Source of the DNA: Thuidium tamariscinum
Lineage: Eukaryota > Streptophyta > Bryopsida > Hypnales > Thuidiaceae
DNA length: 64,000 nucleotides
Direction: 5' to 3'
Assembly (NCBI GenBank): GCA_947034885.2
Contig: OZ019759.1
Location: 7,752,501-7,816,500, forward strand
Position numbers and translations under genes: made by a program
Shown here: piece by piece, positions 1-13,641 of the stretch
Layout of the letters: every line of letters begins with the position of its first letter
How positions within the stretch are numbered: position 1 is the stretch's first letter
Notes under the pieces: generated by a model
Told to the model about the DNA's origin: nothing
Seen by the model: the letters and a program-made list of their open reading frames with translations, nothing else
Database searches by the model: none

Positions 1-2706
1 ATTTTCATGCAACCGTAGGTAATAAAGACCCTTGCTCCGAATTGTGGGTCCTAATTTCCTATTCATATGCTCTTCAATTTTATCAATGTTCAATTATATT
101 AAGGAAAAATTGTTTTAAGAAACTTAAAATTCTCTTATTCAACTTAGTACTTCCTTTTTTTGTTGTTGGAACTATAGGTAATTGGCATTGCCTGGTCGTA
201 TAGGCGTCAGATTATTTTTGTCTACGTGATCTTCTTATATTGCACATTAGCAATGGTTTCTCTGTATTCCACATGCATGAAAGACTCAAAGATTAATTAA
301 AGAGGACCTATTTTTTTATGGAATTCTGGAGAAGACTTGAATGATGATTCCATGGTCCTTTAATATTTCAAATTTATGTAAATGATAAAACCAATTCCTA
401 AAAGTAGTCATCAAAATTTGGCAATAAAATATAGCTCTATGCACGATATAGAGGATAATTACATTGGGTGACTACAACATATTCCATTGTCTTTCTAATT
501 CAACAATCTCCTAGAAAGAGAAATATAAATTACGTGTACTATTTTTTCATCATTTGAACAAGGCAAGAATTATTTAATCAATTATTACATAACACATACA
601 TGAGGGTGATTGCAGGAATCTCATATCTTTTTTATTATGTTTGGCTGGTTTTTTTATAAGAACTTCACAATTAGCAAAATTGAATTTATAAGAATTTTAA
701 AAATATGAATACTGGGTGATTGCAAGAAACAATTGTCCTATTTTTTGTCCCCTGAACCTCCAACAAGAATTTTTTTGCTAATACGTTTTGCATCGTTTGC
801 CTTATGAACTTGAAATTTGGAATGAAGGAGCCCCAGAACTATAATATGTTGTGTAATTTTTCCATTTGTAAAAAAATTAGTTCAGTATTTTGAAATTGCC
901 CTTGATTGGTGGTCTACCTTGGCCATTTTGGGGGTTCTCAGACCTATTTTTGACCCCAAAAATAGAATTTTTTGCTCAAAATTTGCATATAACGACCTCA
1001 CCTACAGTTACAGAATACCGCGAGGAGATTTTTTGAAAATACTATATTGTTCAACCTCCACATGTCATGAAAGTGGCTGCCTTTGCACAAGTGTAGACAG
1101 TACAATTTATTTTTTCCAAAGATGAAATTAGTTGGAAAAGAAAGACCTTTATTTGAACAAAAAAAGCAATTTTTTTTTCCTTTTTATAACTTTTTTACTA
1201 TTTTTACCAAATTATTGAAAGAACAGTTATTTTCATTGTATTTTGCATCGAAGTAACATTTACAAGAAAATTTACTTAGGTTCAAATTTCAAGAGACATA
1301 ACATTCTCATTGCTCTTCAAATTATACTTATTTTTTTCAATTTAGGAAAAAAATATTTCCAAGGGTTATAGGATCCGTACGACTCATTGGTTTTCAGCCA
1401 CAGCCGGTAAGTGTTTCTTAGAACAAGCCTACTATACATACCTCATGATTGAATTTTTTACTATCCGGAAATGCTTACAGAATTTCTTGATTTCGGTGAA
1501 ATCGTTAAGTGCCAAACGTCCTTACAAGAAATGAATTCATGACCTCATTTTTTAACGAAGTCAAATTAGTGGAAATGGATGTTTTCCAAAAATGAGAATC
1601 GTTAATGTGCAATAACTCTGTAGAGATGGTCGTTCAACAAGAAAATAAGGAAAATAACATTTCACATGTTTCAAAAGAAAACAAACGGTGGTTCTCTTTG
1701 TAGACCTCCATACCACATGAAATTCATTATTTTTTAAGCCCTTCCTTGAAAATTTCAAATATAGTAGAATATCGTGTCATTCAAATTACATTAAGAAAAT
1801 TAAGAATTATACAATGTAGACCACTCTATATAATCTAGTTAATTTGGCTAGAGTAAATGGGTTTAGAAAACCTATTTATGCTTTCAATCTCTCTGTATGT
1901 TGAGCATGGAATGATGGACTATTTACTTTCATAAGGTCTTCATATATTTGACAATTACTGGAATCCCATCTACATCTTCTAATTTAACTTTCTTCTAAAG
2001 GGTTTAATGCAAGTCAATTTGTCATAGAGATGTTATCGAAAAATGAAGTTAAATGTCACTATTCAAATTTATTATTTCGAAAATGAAATTTCGTTTTTAT
2101 GATGAATTGAGGAGTAGTTAATACAGTAATATATGTCTAATTTAAGGAATTCCTCATGCTCTAAATTATTCAACTATGACCTTCAATCTCTTCCATCTTC
2201 ATTAATTAATAATTTATAAATTTCTAATTAACCACATTTATTACATTTTGATTTAGATATTGATATCTTTAGAAATTGGAGGTCAAGATTTATTAATCGA
2301 TTAAATTAATTTAATCTCTGATAGTGAAATTCGGTATGCTCCAAACATACTACATTGTTTACGAAGTCATGTACCTTAATAATGAACTATCAATATTAAT
2401 GTATATATTGATGAAGATAAAAGAAGATAACAGAAAACATAGTGTACATGATATGCCATGTCATTAGAATTTCTCATTTTTTTATTAAACTACTAAAGGA
2501 CAATTGTCCCATTGGGGAACAATGTGCTTTTCTTATGGTTCCAATAGCAACAGTTTTTTATGAATCCCTTAAAAACTGTGTAGGTAAATATAGAAATTAT
2601 TTACCGTAGTCAAAATATGAAGTTCATCTCAATTGGTGAGTATGAGGAATATTTACAGTACAACATTCTTAAACTTTTTTTAATTCGTTCAAATTTTAGG
2701 GACAAT
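1..2706. other. AT-rich intergenic DNA, no gene seen
   Basis: No coding region, RNA gene or complete mobile element is recognisable. Short open frames here are composition noise rich in Phe, Lys, Asn and Ile. A stretch at about 603-710 resembles 20858-20960 in the same orientation (both contain a GATTGCA-rAA start, a run of seven Ts after a TGGC-GG core, and end in AAAAATATGAATA), so part of it is an old dispersed repeat. Confidence 0.6.
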
Positions 2707-2709
2707 TTA

Positions 2710-3629
2710 CCCCTAAAGGACTGAGGCATTTTCTGGCTTGAAAACCACTCAAAACTGCCATGTTTGCTACTTCCTCCCCAAAAAACCTAAAAAACAATTT
2801 TATTAGAATCTAACCGTAGGATCTTGTAAATTAATTGTCTGAGATAATATGGTAAAAATTTCATGAAGTTTGACCGTACCGATTGGAAGATATTAGCATT
2901 CAAATTTGGATAAAAAAGTTTTTTTGAACTCTGACTTGCAATTTCAGATGACTTAGATTGCCATCTGTTGAATTTTTTTGCACTATGGACCATGAAGTTA
3001 AAATTTATTATGTTGAAGATTTGAATTGAAAAATAGGGAAAAAAATTTCAAAAAAGTACTACTTGATTTTCATTCATTAAAAAATTGTTAAGTAGAAGTA
3101 GGTCCAAGATTGAACAAAACACTAAGTTCTTAATAACTTTAAGATGGAATTGAATAAACATGATCCCAACGGTGAGCTTGATCTTGTTAACATCCTAAAC
3201 CCTATCAAAAAACAAAATGTAGAATATTTGAAAAATTGCATTCAGAAATGAATTCTGTAAGTTATTTTCTGAAGAAGGTGCTTAGATTGCCCGAAATTCA
3301 AGATTGCCCGTAACTTTCTCATTATTAGTCCAAATAAAATGAAACAAAGCTTCTATTTTAGGATAAAATTAAATCTTCAAGAAAAAAAATAAAAAATAAA
3401 AAAAGAATTTTTGTGGGGTTTTTTTTCTGCCCGGCAAACTGCTTTTTGGACATACAATGGCATAACTTTTGCTTCCAAGTACCAATTGAAATAATAATTA
3501 TATTTTTGGAAAGCTAATCTGATTTCCTATCTTCAAATAAAGTTTCAAAAAATAATATAAAAAATTCAAGCCACACAAGCCTGCCCAAAATTCCAAGTGT
3601 CCCCCGAGGGGACTTTAGTCCTTCAGGGG
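2710..3629. mobile_element. Non-autonomous inverted-repeat DNA element, family 1, copy 1 (PIF/Harbinger-like)
   Basis: The element begins CCCCTAAAGGACT (2710-2722) and ends with the near-perfect inverse AGTCCTTCAGGGG (3617-3629). Both sides carry the trinucleotide TTA (2707-2709 and 3630-3632), read here as a 3-bp target-site duplication. A TTA duplication is typical of PIF/Harbinger elements, so that superfamily is the best guess, although the termini are not the usual ones. It is about 920 bp with no coding capacity and AT-rich inside. A diverged second copy lies at 16197-17113 and shares collinear blocks, including GCATAACTTTTG and AAAGTTTCAAAAAAT stretches. Confidence 0.75.
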
Positions 3630-3632
3630 TTA

Positions 3633-5154
3633 AATTAAGATTTGAAATTTCATTTTTTTCCTTCAATAGAACTCTGTTGACTACATCTGAAGCTTCTCTT
3701 CATTCAATTGCAGCCTATAAGGAAAAAGGTATGGACAATTTTTTTCCTTGAACAATCTTAAGAATTACTTCAAAAACTAAGTTACGGGATTATTTCTGTA
3801 ATACTATTCTCTAATTTTACAGAAACAAATGTTTGAGAAGTTTACTTCTAATTGCTAGGACAATGTGACCATTATGGTTCATGTTCAAGAATCCCATCTT
3901 ATAATTTCTAACCATTCTGTTCTTCTTGAAATCTTAGACATACATGTACTACCAAATCTTTCCATATGTTCTAATTTTTATAAATCTAATATTTTCAGCT
4001 AGTGCAAGGAATACTTAATAGGAATCGTTCGAAATTACTTTCAGTGCAGTACACGATTCATTCACTATTAATTTTAAAAAAGAAAAAGACTTTGTCATAA
4101 ATTGTACATCATACACTTCTATATTTCAAAATTTACAATAATTCAACATTGCATTGGAGTATTCATTGAATTCATGAGTAGAACATATATTACAGCATAT
4201 ACCATTAAATAGAAGTACACAAAGTTGATACTATGTGACATCCCCTACTATGAAGAGGCCAAATATATGCATTGCAATATGAATTTTACTTGAAATAACT
4301 ATTCAAATAATTTCAATCCAAAGAATTATTTACATAATTTTAATTTTCATTATAATAACATAATAAATTTACATAGAGTAAGGGTCACATTGAAATGAAA
4401 TGCTTAAATTCAAAAATGTTCTAATTTTCTTCAATGATTTAAATTCATTTAATTGTTCACTTGGTACAACTTAATAGTACAAATAATTCATACTTATCTA
4501 TTTCATTGTAGAGATACTTAAGGAATTTTCTATAGACCTAACAGTGCAATTTCTGGAGACTGTATTGTATTCTTATATTTGAACATATTTTTGTATGATT
4601 TGATCATAGTCCACTCATGAAGCTACCATTTAAGGTCTTCTACTTTTTTCTAAGCAGTTGAGGTCTTCCCAACAATTTTCAAAAAAGTGTACGAAGAAAA
4701 AAGTTGAATTCCGCATATAATGCAAGTCATTTCATATTTACATGTAAATATAGTTCGTACATTAGTAACACCTCAAATTGTCAATATCACTTCTAAACAT
4801 TTGAAAGCTCTTTCTATGGCCATTCTAGTACTACATTGATTGAAATTTCAATTTGTTTTTTTCATTCATCGCCCACCTTGTACATGTTTAAAGCTCTCAT
4901 TACATTTGTAACAGCACCCACTAATTTGTAATAAAATATTTGTACACAAACAACTTTGTTTTGGAAGTTTAGAAAAAAAGAAGATAACGGAGGAACTAAA
5001 AAAAAATTTCCTTCTTCTAGTGTTCCATTAAAATTTCATATTTCGGCTCACATTTTCTTTTCTCTACTTACTTATGTTTTCCTATATGCTGTATAAGCCC
5101 AAATGGTTTGACATTTTTTTTGAAGATGCATGCAACTTGCACTGAAGTATGAAT
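3633..5154. other. AT-rich intergenic DNA, nothing recognised
   Basis: No open frame of interest, inverted-repeat termini or RNA gene seen. Confidence 0.6.
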
Positions 5155-5544
5155 TCAAAGAGTAACCACCATTTTTAATTTCTTTCTCACAAATGTGACC
5201 TCGTCAAATGCAGCTGCCCGTATTTTCGCAGGGATAGAAAAATAATTTGGCCTATTCAAATGCTTACATATTGCACTCCACCCGGTGTAACTTCCTAAAA
5301 AATTTTCTACATGTTCACAAACAACCTTACTACAAGATTCACACTTACATGAGTCAAAATGTTGTTTAAAAATAAATCGCTCTTGCATTCGAAATTGTAG
5401 TTTTGGAGCATTCTTTGTGAAGACATAGTGAAGAAGCTCTAGGAGTAGGCTACTTTGTGAGCTTGTTAGCGTGAGCCTATGAGCCTGTACACTTGTGAGC
5501 CTGTCATTTTTCATGAACTTCTGATTGACTTTCAGGGCATACAC
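5110..5544 (-). pseudogene. Decayed coding fragment of an unrecognised repeat family
   Basis: A minus-strand frame of 129 codons from an ATG at 5544 contains a cysteine/histidine cluster (C-x-C-x2-C-x4-C-x-H, in CKCESCSKVVCEH), suggesting a small zinc-binding site. It then reads through an FVRKKLKMVVTL segment to a TGA at 5155. About 105 bp at 23640-23760, same strand, is clearly related: there the matching stretch reads FYEKRAKMVATL and continues past that point with a tryptophan codon. The TGA is therefore probably a mutated TGG, and the original frame ran further toward lower coordinates. Two related copies with matching reading suggest a dispersed coding repeat. I do not recognise the family. 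The 5' part contains a short repeated motif (GAGCCTGTGAGCCTGT-like on the plus strand) that reappears near 58330. Confidence 0.4.
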
Positions 5545-8500
5545 CTATTACTGCGCTTTAAGAATTTTGGATTAGTATATCTAGTACACCGTTCATGACA
5601 TTTGAAATTCCTGAATTTTTTATTCTTCTTTCTAATTTATTTTTTTAAATTAAAATTTTTTTTGGAACTTCTTGAGTTATATCAATTTCATTTTTCTATC
5701 AACTTCATTTTCTTCTTCTCGACTATGTTCTTTGCCCTTTTTTTTGGCAACTTCTCACCCTTCAAAACCTTCCTTCCGTACTGAGAGATCAATTCTAGGG
5801 TGATAAAGTTGAAAAGAAAAAAAAAATTCCCATGCCTCCATTTCCCTTTGAAAGCTTACTGATACATTGCTTTTTTCTTATATGTACACAAATCATTTCT
5901 AACAGATTCAAAGAAATTCCGAAATTACCAGACCTACATGATTTACCGTAAGAATTCTGACAGACAAAACTTTATTTACTTGAAGGGCTCAAGGAGCCTG
6001 TATATAAAAATCTATATACATTGAACTTGTTGTCCACACGGATGTTTAATATAAAATCTAGCAGTGATTGAGTTCTTCATAACGTACCTTCAATTGGGTT
6101 TTAAACACATGAATTCCTTAAAAACTAGTGGAGTCGAAATAATCTAAATGAAAGTGGGTATGAAACTTATTTTTCCATCAAAACGGTGCCTATAAAAAAT
6201 GTGTCCCCACTCCTCAGTGCTCTTGCAGACAAAAGCATTTTTCTCAAAATCTGACACTTCAAGTATAATTCCTTCATCCACTTTAGAAAAATCGATGCCC
6301 ACAGTGGGGGGGGGGATTTATAAATACCTCAAATGTCTTGAATAAGTTCATCTTCTCATGTCTATGCATCTTACAAGTGAATACCACCAATGCTACTGCA
6401 CTTGGTGAACCTTGACTGCCTAATTTCAAAATATCTATTATCAAAGTGTCTTAGAAACTACGAAATGAAATTTCACAAAGTTCTATTATGTTTGAGCTTT
6501 AAGATGGTTCTATTTGTTTCATAGCCATTTTAGCCTTAGGCGTTCATGATAATTATCTATATATGCAGCCTTTAGACTTCCATGTGTACATATCTTATTT
6601 TATAGAAGATAAGTAAAACATGGAATGTATATTTCATTGATGCATTGTGATGTGTATTTTAATTCCTTCTCTATGTATTATTTTTTATTTACAGAATACG
6701 AACGAAGACAAAAGAGGAAGCAAAGAACTCTAATTTTGTGGTACTTCTAATTCTATGAACTATAGAGGCGAAGACAGTTTTCAAAAAAAAAGAAGAAAAA
6801 TCTACCTTTTCTATTGCCAAGGAAAAATGACTTAATTTTCTTCTTTTGGCATATTAAACTTCACAATCTTTTACTTGACTAAAATAAGGATATGTTCAGA
6901 AATATAAGAAAATTTGATTATGTGAAGTATAAGACATTTGCATTGAAAATGAAGAAAATTAAAAATTCGGTGCGCCTTGCTTGCAATAAATTTCTGGCTT
7001 TTAATCTTCTCATTTCAAAGTTCTTGTTCTACCGATTTATTATTTCTACATGTAAATGTTAAATAGTTGTGTTGAAAATCAATAGAAACAATTTAAGAAA
7101 AAGGAAACTGAATTTGCATGCATAAAAAGTTCAAGACATAGAAGTAGGTTTTAGATTGAAGACAAAATACTCTTGCTTATAGGTTTAGGACAAAATTAAA
7201 TTACACTAATTTTAATGACATTGTTCTCATAAATATAAATAAAATTTCTCTAGTAATTTCTTTTTTAAATTTCGATGGTATCCTTTGAAAAATGAAATCC
7301 ATAAATAATCATTTGTACTATTCACTTTCATAAGTTCGATGATTGATAAGGAAACTATGATTATGAGTGGCCCTTTCACTTTATCATTTTTAGTCCAAAT
7401 GAAATGAAAACCAAAAATGTACATGTATACAAAAAATATAATCTATGAGATAATGTTTTTGTTAACACTATTTCGACTTCCTCTAATTTAATTTCAATTT
7501 TCCACTGAAATCCATTTTGAATTATTGTGCTGTAACTTATACTCCTAGCGACAAATTGGAATGGGGATTAAAGTAAAAGTTCATGAATTTGTTTTATTCT
7601 ATGTTGATGCAATTTTTGCACCAACATACTACCCACAGTTGAAGATGGTATGTAGGAATAGTACTTGTATTAGAATGACATATTCCGATATTGCTACTTC
7701 ATTGCTATCTTAGTCTCAAAAATTCTCAAAATCCTTATTGTCACTTCCATAAAAAAATTGTCTCATTTAAATACAATTGCGGTGACATTTCAATGTTGTA
7801 CACACCATTGCATGTACTTGTATCCAATCTTACATTGTATCATTTTTGCACCAGAAAAGTGCAACTGTACACTCTTAAGATCATTGGCTCTACAATGTGT
7901 CCAATAAGATTTCAATTTACATGTCTTTGAGTTGAAGCAGAAGCTGTACTAATTTTGCATCGAAATTAGGACCTATTAGTATAGGCTTACGGTGCAATGC
8001 AAAATATGTCTACTCATTTACCTACCTATGCAGCATTACAATGATAATCTTTTTCAAGGTCAAATTAGCATTACTCCAAATCTAGTTAACTGGACATCCC
8101 TTTTTCATTAATCCCCACTTTAACTTCAAAGTCCCTAAATAATTTTTATGTCAATTTCCCATATTCACATGCCCTAAAATTCCTCATGCAAGACTAAACA
8201 GTCACTTATATCAAACGAAATCTTCTCAAAATGTTCAGGATCATTCTAGTTAACTGAGCACTCAAGTTCAATTCAACATGATTGCATTCATGATTTGGAA
8301 TTCTATGTAATATTCAACATCATTGCACTGATGGTATGTATTGATATTGACTAAACTTGTCATCATCATATCCATTGTGACTGGAACATGAATCTCTGAA
8401 TACACACGTTGAAAATGAGGAGGTCCTTAATGTATGTGAAAAAATTAACCTCGACATGGCGCACCTGTATCCACTGTTTTCAGCCCTTGTGCTAGTGCAC

Positions 8501-11500
8501 AGTTTCCAGCGATATCGGGACTGAATACGTTATGTATGAAATTTATTTTTAATTTATTTTTCAGAGATGATGTAACATCTGTTTTGAACTTCCCAAGAAT
8601 TTTAGATTTTTTGGAGGAAAATTCATTTCTCAGAGAGTTTTTGAAGTAATAGTAAAGAAAAATCATATCAAATAGAAAATTCAGGCAAAAAATTAGAGAA
8701 TTTCACCATGCGTGCACACTTTAGTGGCAAGCATACCGCATTTCCGTGTATCCTATAATTACAATGCAGAAGACATTCAACATAAATCCAAAGTTCAAAT
8801 TGCACAATAATATTCAAAATTATGATTTTCTTCAAAAATTTTGTTGGAGAAAAAACTATAGTAGTGACCTTCATTTTCCAAGAAGGATACACATTTTGCA
8901 AAGTGTGTGCATGTTTTACGAATCAAACACAAGTGCAATTACAATTTTTTTAATCAAAACTCAAATTTTTGTGAATTTTTAAATAGGACAGCCCAAAATT
9001 ACAAAACTACCTCTAGACTAGGGTCAAAAACAACACATAAACATTCTATAACCACCTAATCAACAACTACATATCTCTATTTAAAGGGTGACACGTTACC
9101 CAAACTTGTCATAAGATCCTTTATTTTGTCATACATGAAAGGGAATATCGGGTGATCTTTGAGGAAAATGGGTACGAAATTGCAGTGAGGAAAATGACTT
9201 ACTCTAGTCTGTGAAATTGGGTTACAAATTCAAATGGATGGTTTACCTTAGTGCATGATTCTTAATAGATTTTTTTCATTATCTTTTTTTATACTATCTT
9301 ATGAAGCTTATAATACTTATGTCAATTTCATCAAATTTATTTCACAAGAAGTACTTCTTAAAAAAAAGTCATTCATTGGTTTCAATGAATGAAAAGTTTT
9401 ATGGTTAGAAAAGCATTAGGAATTCTTGAAGCCATTGTGAAACTATGGGTACCCAAACTAAGGGAACGTAGTAGCTATTATATGAACAGGAATCCTACGT
9501 GTTCGAGAGAGTGCCAAATCATTAATTTCTTTTCTGTGAATTTCAAAATTGGCATCTTCTTTTCATATTTTAGGACCCCAAGAAATAATTTATTGGTGGG
9601 AGGTATAAATGCAAGCCTGACAACATCCAACATTTATACGAATAGTTTCAGGGAACAAGCCCAAAACGGACCTTTGGAGGCCTGAATTCCCCTGTAATGT
9701 CCCTTGAACTACTTTGTTCTTTGCCTACATTTATGACATCGAAGTGCTGAGGCGGTTAAAAGAGAATTTGTTGAGTCTAAAGAATAGGGGAGGAAGCTTT
9801 AGATTGAGAGAAGGTAATCTGTCCAAGAAGCAACCTTTTTGCAGGTTCATCAAAATTGGCATAGGCCAGAAGAATTTTTCGTAAAAAGAGGATGAACTCC
9901 TGGGGAATGCAAGGAGTTGCATAATTCTTGGAATACTAGACATTAAGGTATAGTTCTGAACGTAAAAGCTAGCAGTGCACTACATTATTTTAGTTCGTAG
10001 GTGGCGCAATAATTACATAGTATAATTTATAAATGGATCATGGTATGTCCTTCTAAAGGCAAAACAATGATTTTATATTTAGGTGTCACGCAACGTAGGT
10101 GGAGAAAGTGCCCTTCACTAATTAAAAAATGGAACATTGAAAATAGAATATTAATCATGATATTTCTACTAATTGAAAACAAAACATGTATGACTTTTCA
10201 TTTGTTAAATTCTGTCAACTTTTCTGAAGATTACATTTTGTTCATTCCAATTCCCATTTTGTCTAACCACCATTTGGAGTATTTAACTTCCAAACATAAA
10301 TGTCTTAGTTCTGTTTTAACCTAATAATAAATCCTTTTATAAAGAGAAGTGGTTACTTTGAGAGCTTATCAACTTAAAATTGGAATAATTATTGAGTGTG
10401 ATTTCATTGAAAAAAACAAGCCATATTTTAGGGACAAAATCATAGTGTAGTTGTACTTTTTGTTTTTTTACTGAAAATGTCTTCAACCATATTATAGAAA
10501 TTGTAATTAATGTATTAAAATTCAATGCACAATTATCAAAACAACTAAGGGAGAATGGTTGTTAGCTTTAAATAACTACCTCATTCTTGAAAAATACTAA
10601 TAAAATGTACAACATCCTTGCACTCAAAGGCAAGGCCCCTCTACTTCCAATGAATGAATGAATGAATTTTTTTTGCAATGTATAAAATCTTAATTCAAAC
10701 AACCTTGTCCATTTCTTCTAAGCCACTTAACCACAAACTGTTTATGTTCTAAAAAAAGATTAGCAATCACTTGGCACAAGAATGCCGTACATGTGATGTC
10801 TTACAATGATAATCTTTTTGTGATCTTGTGCTTTCTAGTGAAGAAAGTCTAAGTCTTCTCTATCTCTATGAGGTCAAATTGGCAACGCATAAAATTTCCA
10901 TAGCTGAAATATTTAGAAATCTAAAACTTGTAAGAATTTAACAATATAATTGAGGACCAAAGTGCTGACAATTTCCATCGATCGAAGTGGCTTAACATTC
11001 TACAACCAAAAACTATTCTAGGACTATAGTGTCAAAATTTCATATTAATAAGTGTTCAATTGTCGAGGTATTAATGGTTTGCTATTTAAAATCAAGGATG
11101 CTCTTCAATGTTCAATGATATATACAATAGGCATAGTCATTCACTGTCGAGCTAAAAAGATTCCATAGAAACATGTGAAGCAACCAACATGGTTCACTAT
11201 CCACCCAAAAGACATTGTTCTGCAATTTAGAATGTACTATTATCAATTCCATAGGAGCCATCAAAATCTATCATTGAATATTTTTATGTCCTTACAATTT
11301 TAATCTTATAGAGTACCTTTATGACTTGCAAAAAATAAGAAAATATATACCTAGAGAAGGAAGAGAAGCATCACTAGATTGTAATACAATTTTTTGTTCA
11401 TTTGTATTCAATTAATGTACTATTGCATTCTGGCATTCAATAATTATGGTTTATTCACATTTCGTTGTAGTATTGGAGTGTTCTAAGAAAATTGACAATG

Positions 11501-11941
11501 GAACCGAACATCAATTTTTTTTAAAGAATACCTATAATGTACCCTCAATCCACTGACTTGAATTTGGAAGTACCTTAACTAACATGTACTCCAAGGACAA
11601 AATATGAATTTGCTATAATCTGAGTTGAAAATAGAACATCCTATTCATTGCAGATAATAATGGGTTTATTTAATATACGTTAGGTCTTTTAAATAATAAC
11701 AATTATAGATTTACAATTTCATTAGGTTTTCCGATCTATAATACTGGACTTCACCTAAGGTAGTTGCATCTAACTATCACCCTTTTCAAATTTCAACTCC
11801 TATGAATTCTTGACTATAACAAACAACCTCTACTCTTCAAAGTTTGGAATTGCTTTGGGATACATTCATGTTCCCAACTTTGAAATTATTTAGTTTATTT
11901 GTATAGTAGGCAATTTAGTAAGAGTAACATTCCTCAATTGC
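5545..11941. other. AT-rich intergenic DNA, nothing recognised
   Basis: Over 6 kb of low-GC sequence with no supported gene. Minor points: a T-rich run of Phe codons at 5600-5780, a run of ten Gs at 6306-6315, and a short AATG tandem near 10650. Short open frames at 8.4-9.7 kb and 10.0-10.5 kb show no recognisable protein features. Confidence 0.55.
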
Positions 11942-12337
11942 TTAACCTAGGAAGGCCCACGGCCATTTTTGCTTTACAAAAATTTAGCTTTCGAAGTTCT
12001 ATAAATGGAAATGTGACAAAGTAATTCACTTTTTAACCAAACAATCTTGTAGTGAGCATGTTGTAGGTGGAATGGATGAAATTTGAAGTTATTTGACCAC
12101 ATAGAGTGCATGATTAAAATGTTGCAGTACTCAATCACATTGAACCTCTGTGAACTTTGCTGCGCTTCCACACAGTCATCACCTCTTAGATTGATCTGAA
12201 AATTTTACCACAGAAACTCGAATAATAAGCGTGAATTTCCAAACAAGTTTAATTGAATTTGGACATTGGAGGCAAAAGTGACAGCACTTTGAATCCTATG
12301 AGTGGCCACTTCTTGGCCACTCATTCGGTCTAGGGTT
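11942..12337 (-). mobile_element. Small inverted-repeat element, family 2, short copy
   Basis: Left end TTAACCTAGGAAGG (from 11942) and right end CTAGGGTTAA (to about 12339) form short imperfect inverted termini. Read on the minus strand, it is collinear with the plus-strand element at 25730-26684. Shared blocks include a GATTCAAAGTGCTG-CACTTTTG segment, an AGATCAATCTAAGAGGTGAT segment, and an ACAACAT-CTCACTACAAGATTG segment. It lacks about 0.5 kb found in the middle of the longer copy. No coding capacity. The flanking duplication is ambiguous because the ends are palindromic (TTAA). Confidence 0.6.
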
Positions 12338-12897
12338 AAGTCTTGAGCATCGGACTGGTATCCGTGTGAGTTGCCCGCCAACAAAGAGCCGACACCAAAA
12401 TAGCTTTGGCTACTATTCAGAGCAGACAACGCCCACTTATGTTGTAGCCCTTCTCAAAATTGGGTATTGGGCAGCAAGGCATCGAATGGCGTGTTCATGA
12501 GTTTCCGTGGAATTTTGTTACAGTTAGCAACATCTAAGGAACACAATGCATTGAATGCTTGTAGTGCTAGCTTCCCTTCTCAGAAAGCATCTTTCTTTTC
12601 TCATTTATGAAGAAATCGGATGAAAAATACATATTTTGCATCCACAACTAATGAATGTCGTCATCCATTGGATGCACGGCGTCCGCGTCGTCCTTTAAGG
12701 GTTGAACAAGTACATAAAATTCTGTATTAATGCATGAACAGAGTGGCCTCTATAAGTATCATTCACTTCCTAAAGTCAAATTGAGCACTTTATTATTGAA
12801 AAAACATCTATTAGTGGGTTTCCAACCACCTAATACACTTGTATTACTCAGTCTGCTTCAACTTCTTTCATCCAAGAGCAGTACAATTTGTTCATAA
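12338..12897. other. Intergenic, nothing recognised
   Basis: No gene seen. A GC-rich patch at 12660-12705 ends in CCTTTAAGGGTTGAAC, which looks like another inverted-repeat element end, but I found no matching partner. Confidence 0.4.
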
Positions 12898-13176
12898 TCA
12901 TGGAAGATTCATCCATGGAGGCACCAATTACGTGTTTTTTCATCCGCGGACCTAAACCCTAAGCCCGAAGGTTTCGAAGTCGAGCTCTCTGGTGCATACT
13001 ATCTGCACTTACCCTTTTCACTGAGAGTGCCGTTGGCTGAAGCTGAGGAATCGGAAATTTGCGTGGGCGCACACAGAATTGGAGTTCTTGGCGTCGGACG
13101 CGGTAGTGCATGCCGTCTTAATCCAGAAAACATTCTCGACATCAGGGTTATGAAGCAGGTGAAGCGCAATGTGTGA
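12898..13176 (+). pseudogene. Possible coding exon upstream of the B3 gene
   Basis: An open frame of 92 codons without an early ATG runs from 12898 to a TGA at 13174-13176. It encodes a plausible globular stretch (for example FEVELSGAYYLHLPF and ENILDIRVMKQVKRNV). Local GC content is well above the surroundings and similar to the adjacent B3 gene, so it may be a 5' exon or part of an older gene body. The lipophilic FEVELSGAYYLHLP segment vaguely recalls the first half of a plant B3 domain, but I would not press that. No splice sites were established. Confidence 0.3.
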
Positions 13177-13641
13177 TTCACTTCGCTGTGAAAGCAGGGA
13201 TTGAAGTGGGAGCATCGTAATTTACGCGCGAAGTAGTTGCTGCTGAGGTTCGTGAATTCCTGTTGTCAATTCACATAGAGTTGCTAAATCTTGATAATTG
13301 GATACGTCGTTCCGTGACTTTATGCAAATGTCATTTGTGCACCGCCGCCAAAGCACGATCTCATTATGAGATCTCTCTGAATCATAGGAGATCGGCCGTA
13401 TCTGAGCAGGTGATAAAAGACGAGATAAAATTTGACGAAATGGACAGTGTACCCCACTTCCTTCAATTGCATTTGTAGAATTGTCCTACATATCTGCTTT
13501 CTTCCCCTCGTCCATTCGCCATAGCTAGTTTTCATTTTCGAGGTCGTCGCTCCCGCTCAGTTTTCTCCGCGAGTTTTTACCATTTTACAAAAGTTCTGAT
13601 TCTCCTCGCCCTTACAAGTCGTGAAATTGAATTGCTTCCTC
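13177..13641. other. GC-richer spacer upstream of the B3 gene
   Basis: A second frame is open from about 13206 to 13478 but has no recognisable domain. The remainder probably includes the B3 gene's 5' region; no TATA box was confidently placed. Confidence 0.3.

Noticed and set aside
12952..12962. Telomere-like AAACCCTAA (also near 28921)
   Set aside because: Only one or two units occur; there is no array, so these are chance matches or ordinary promoter motifs.
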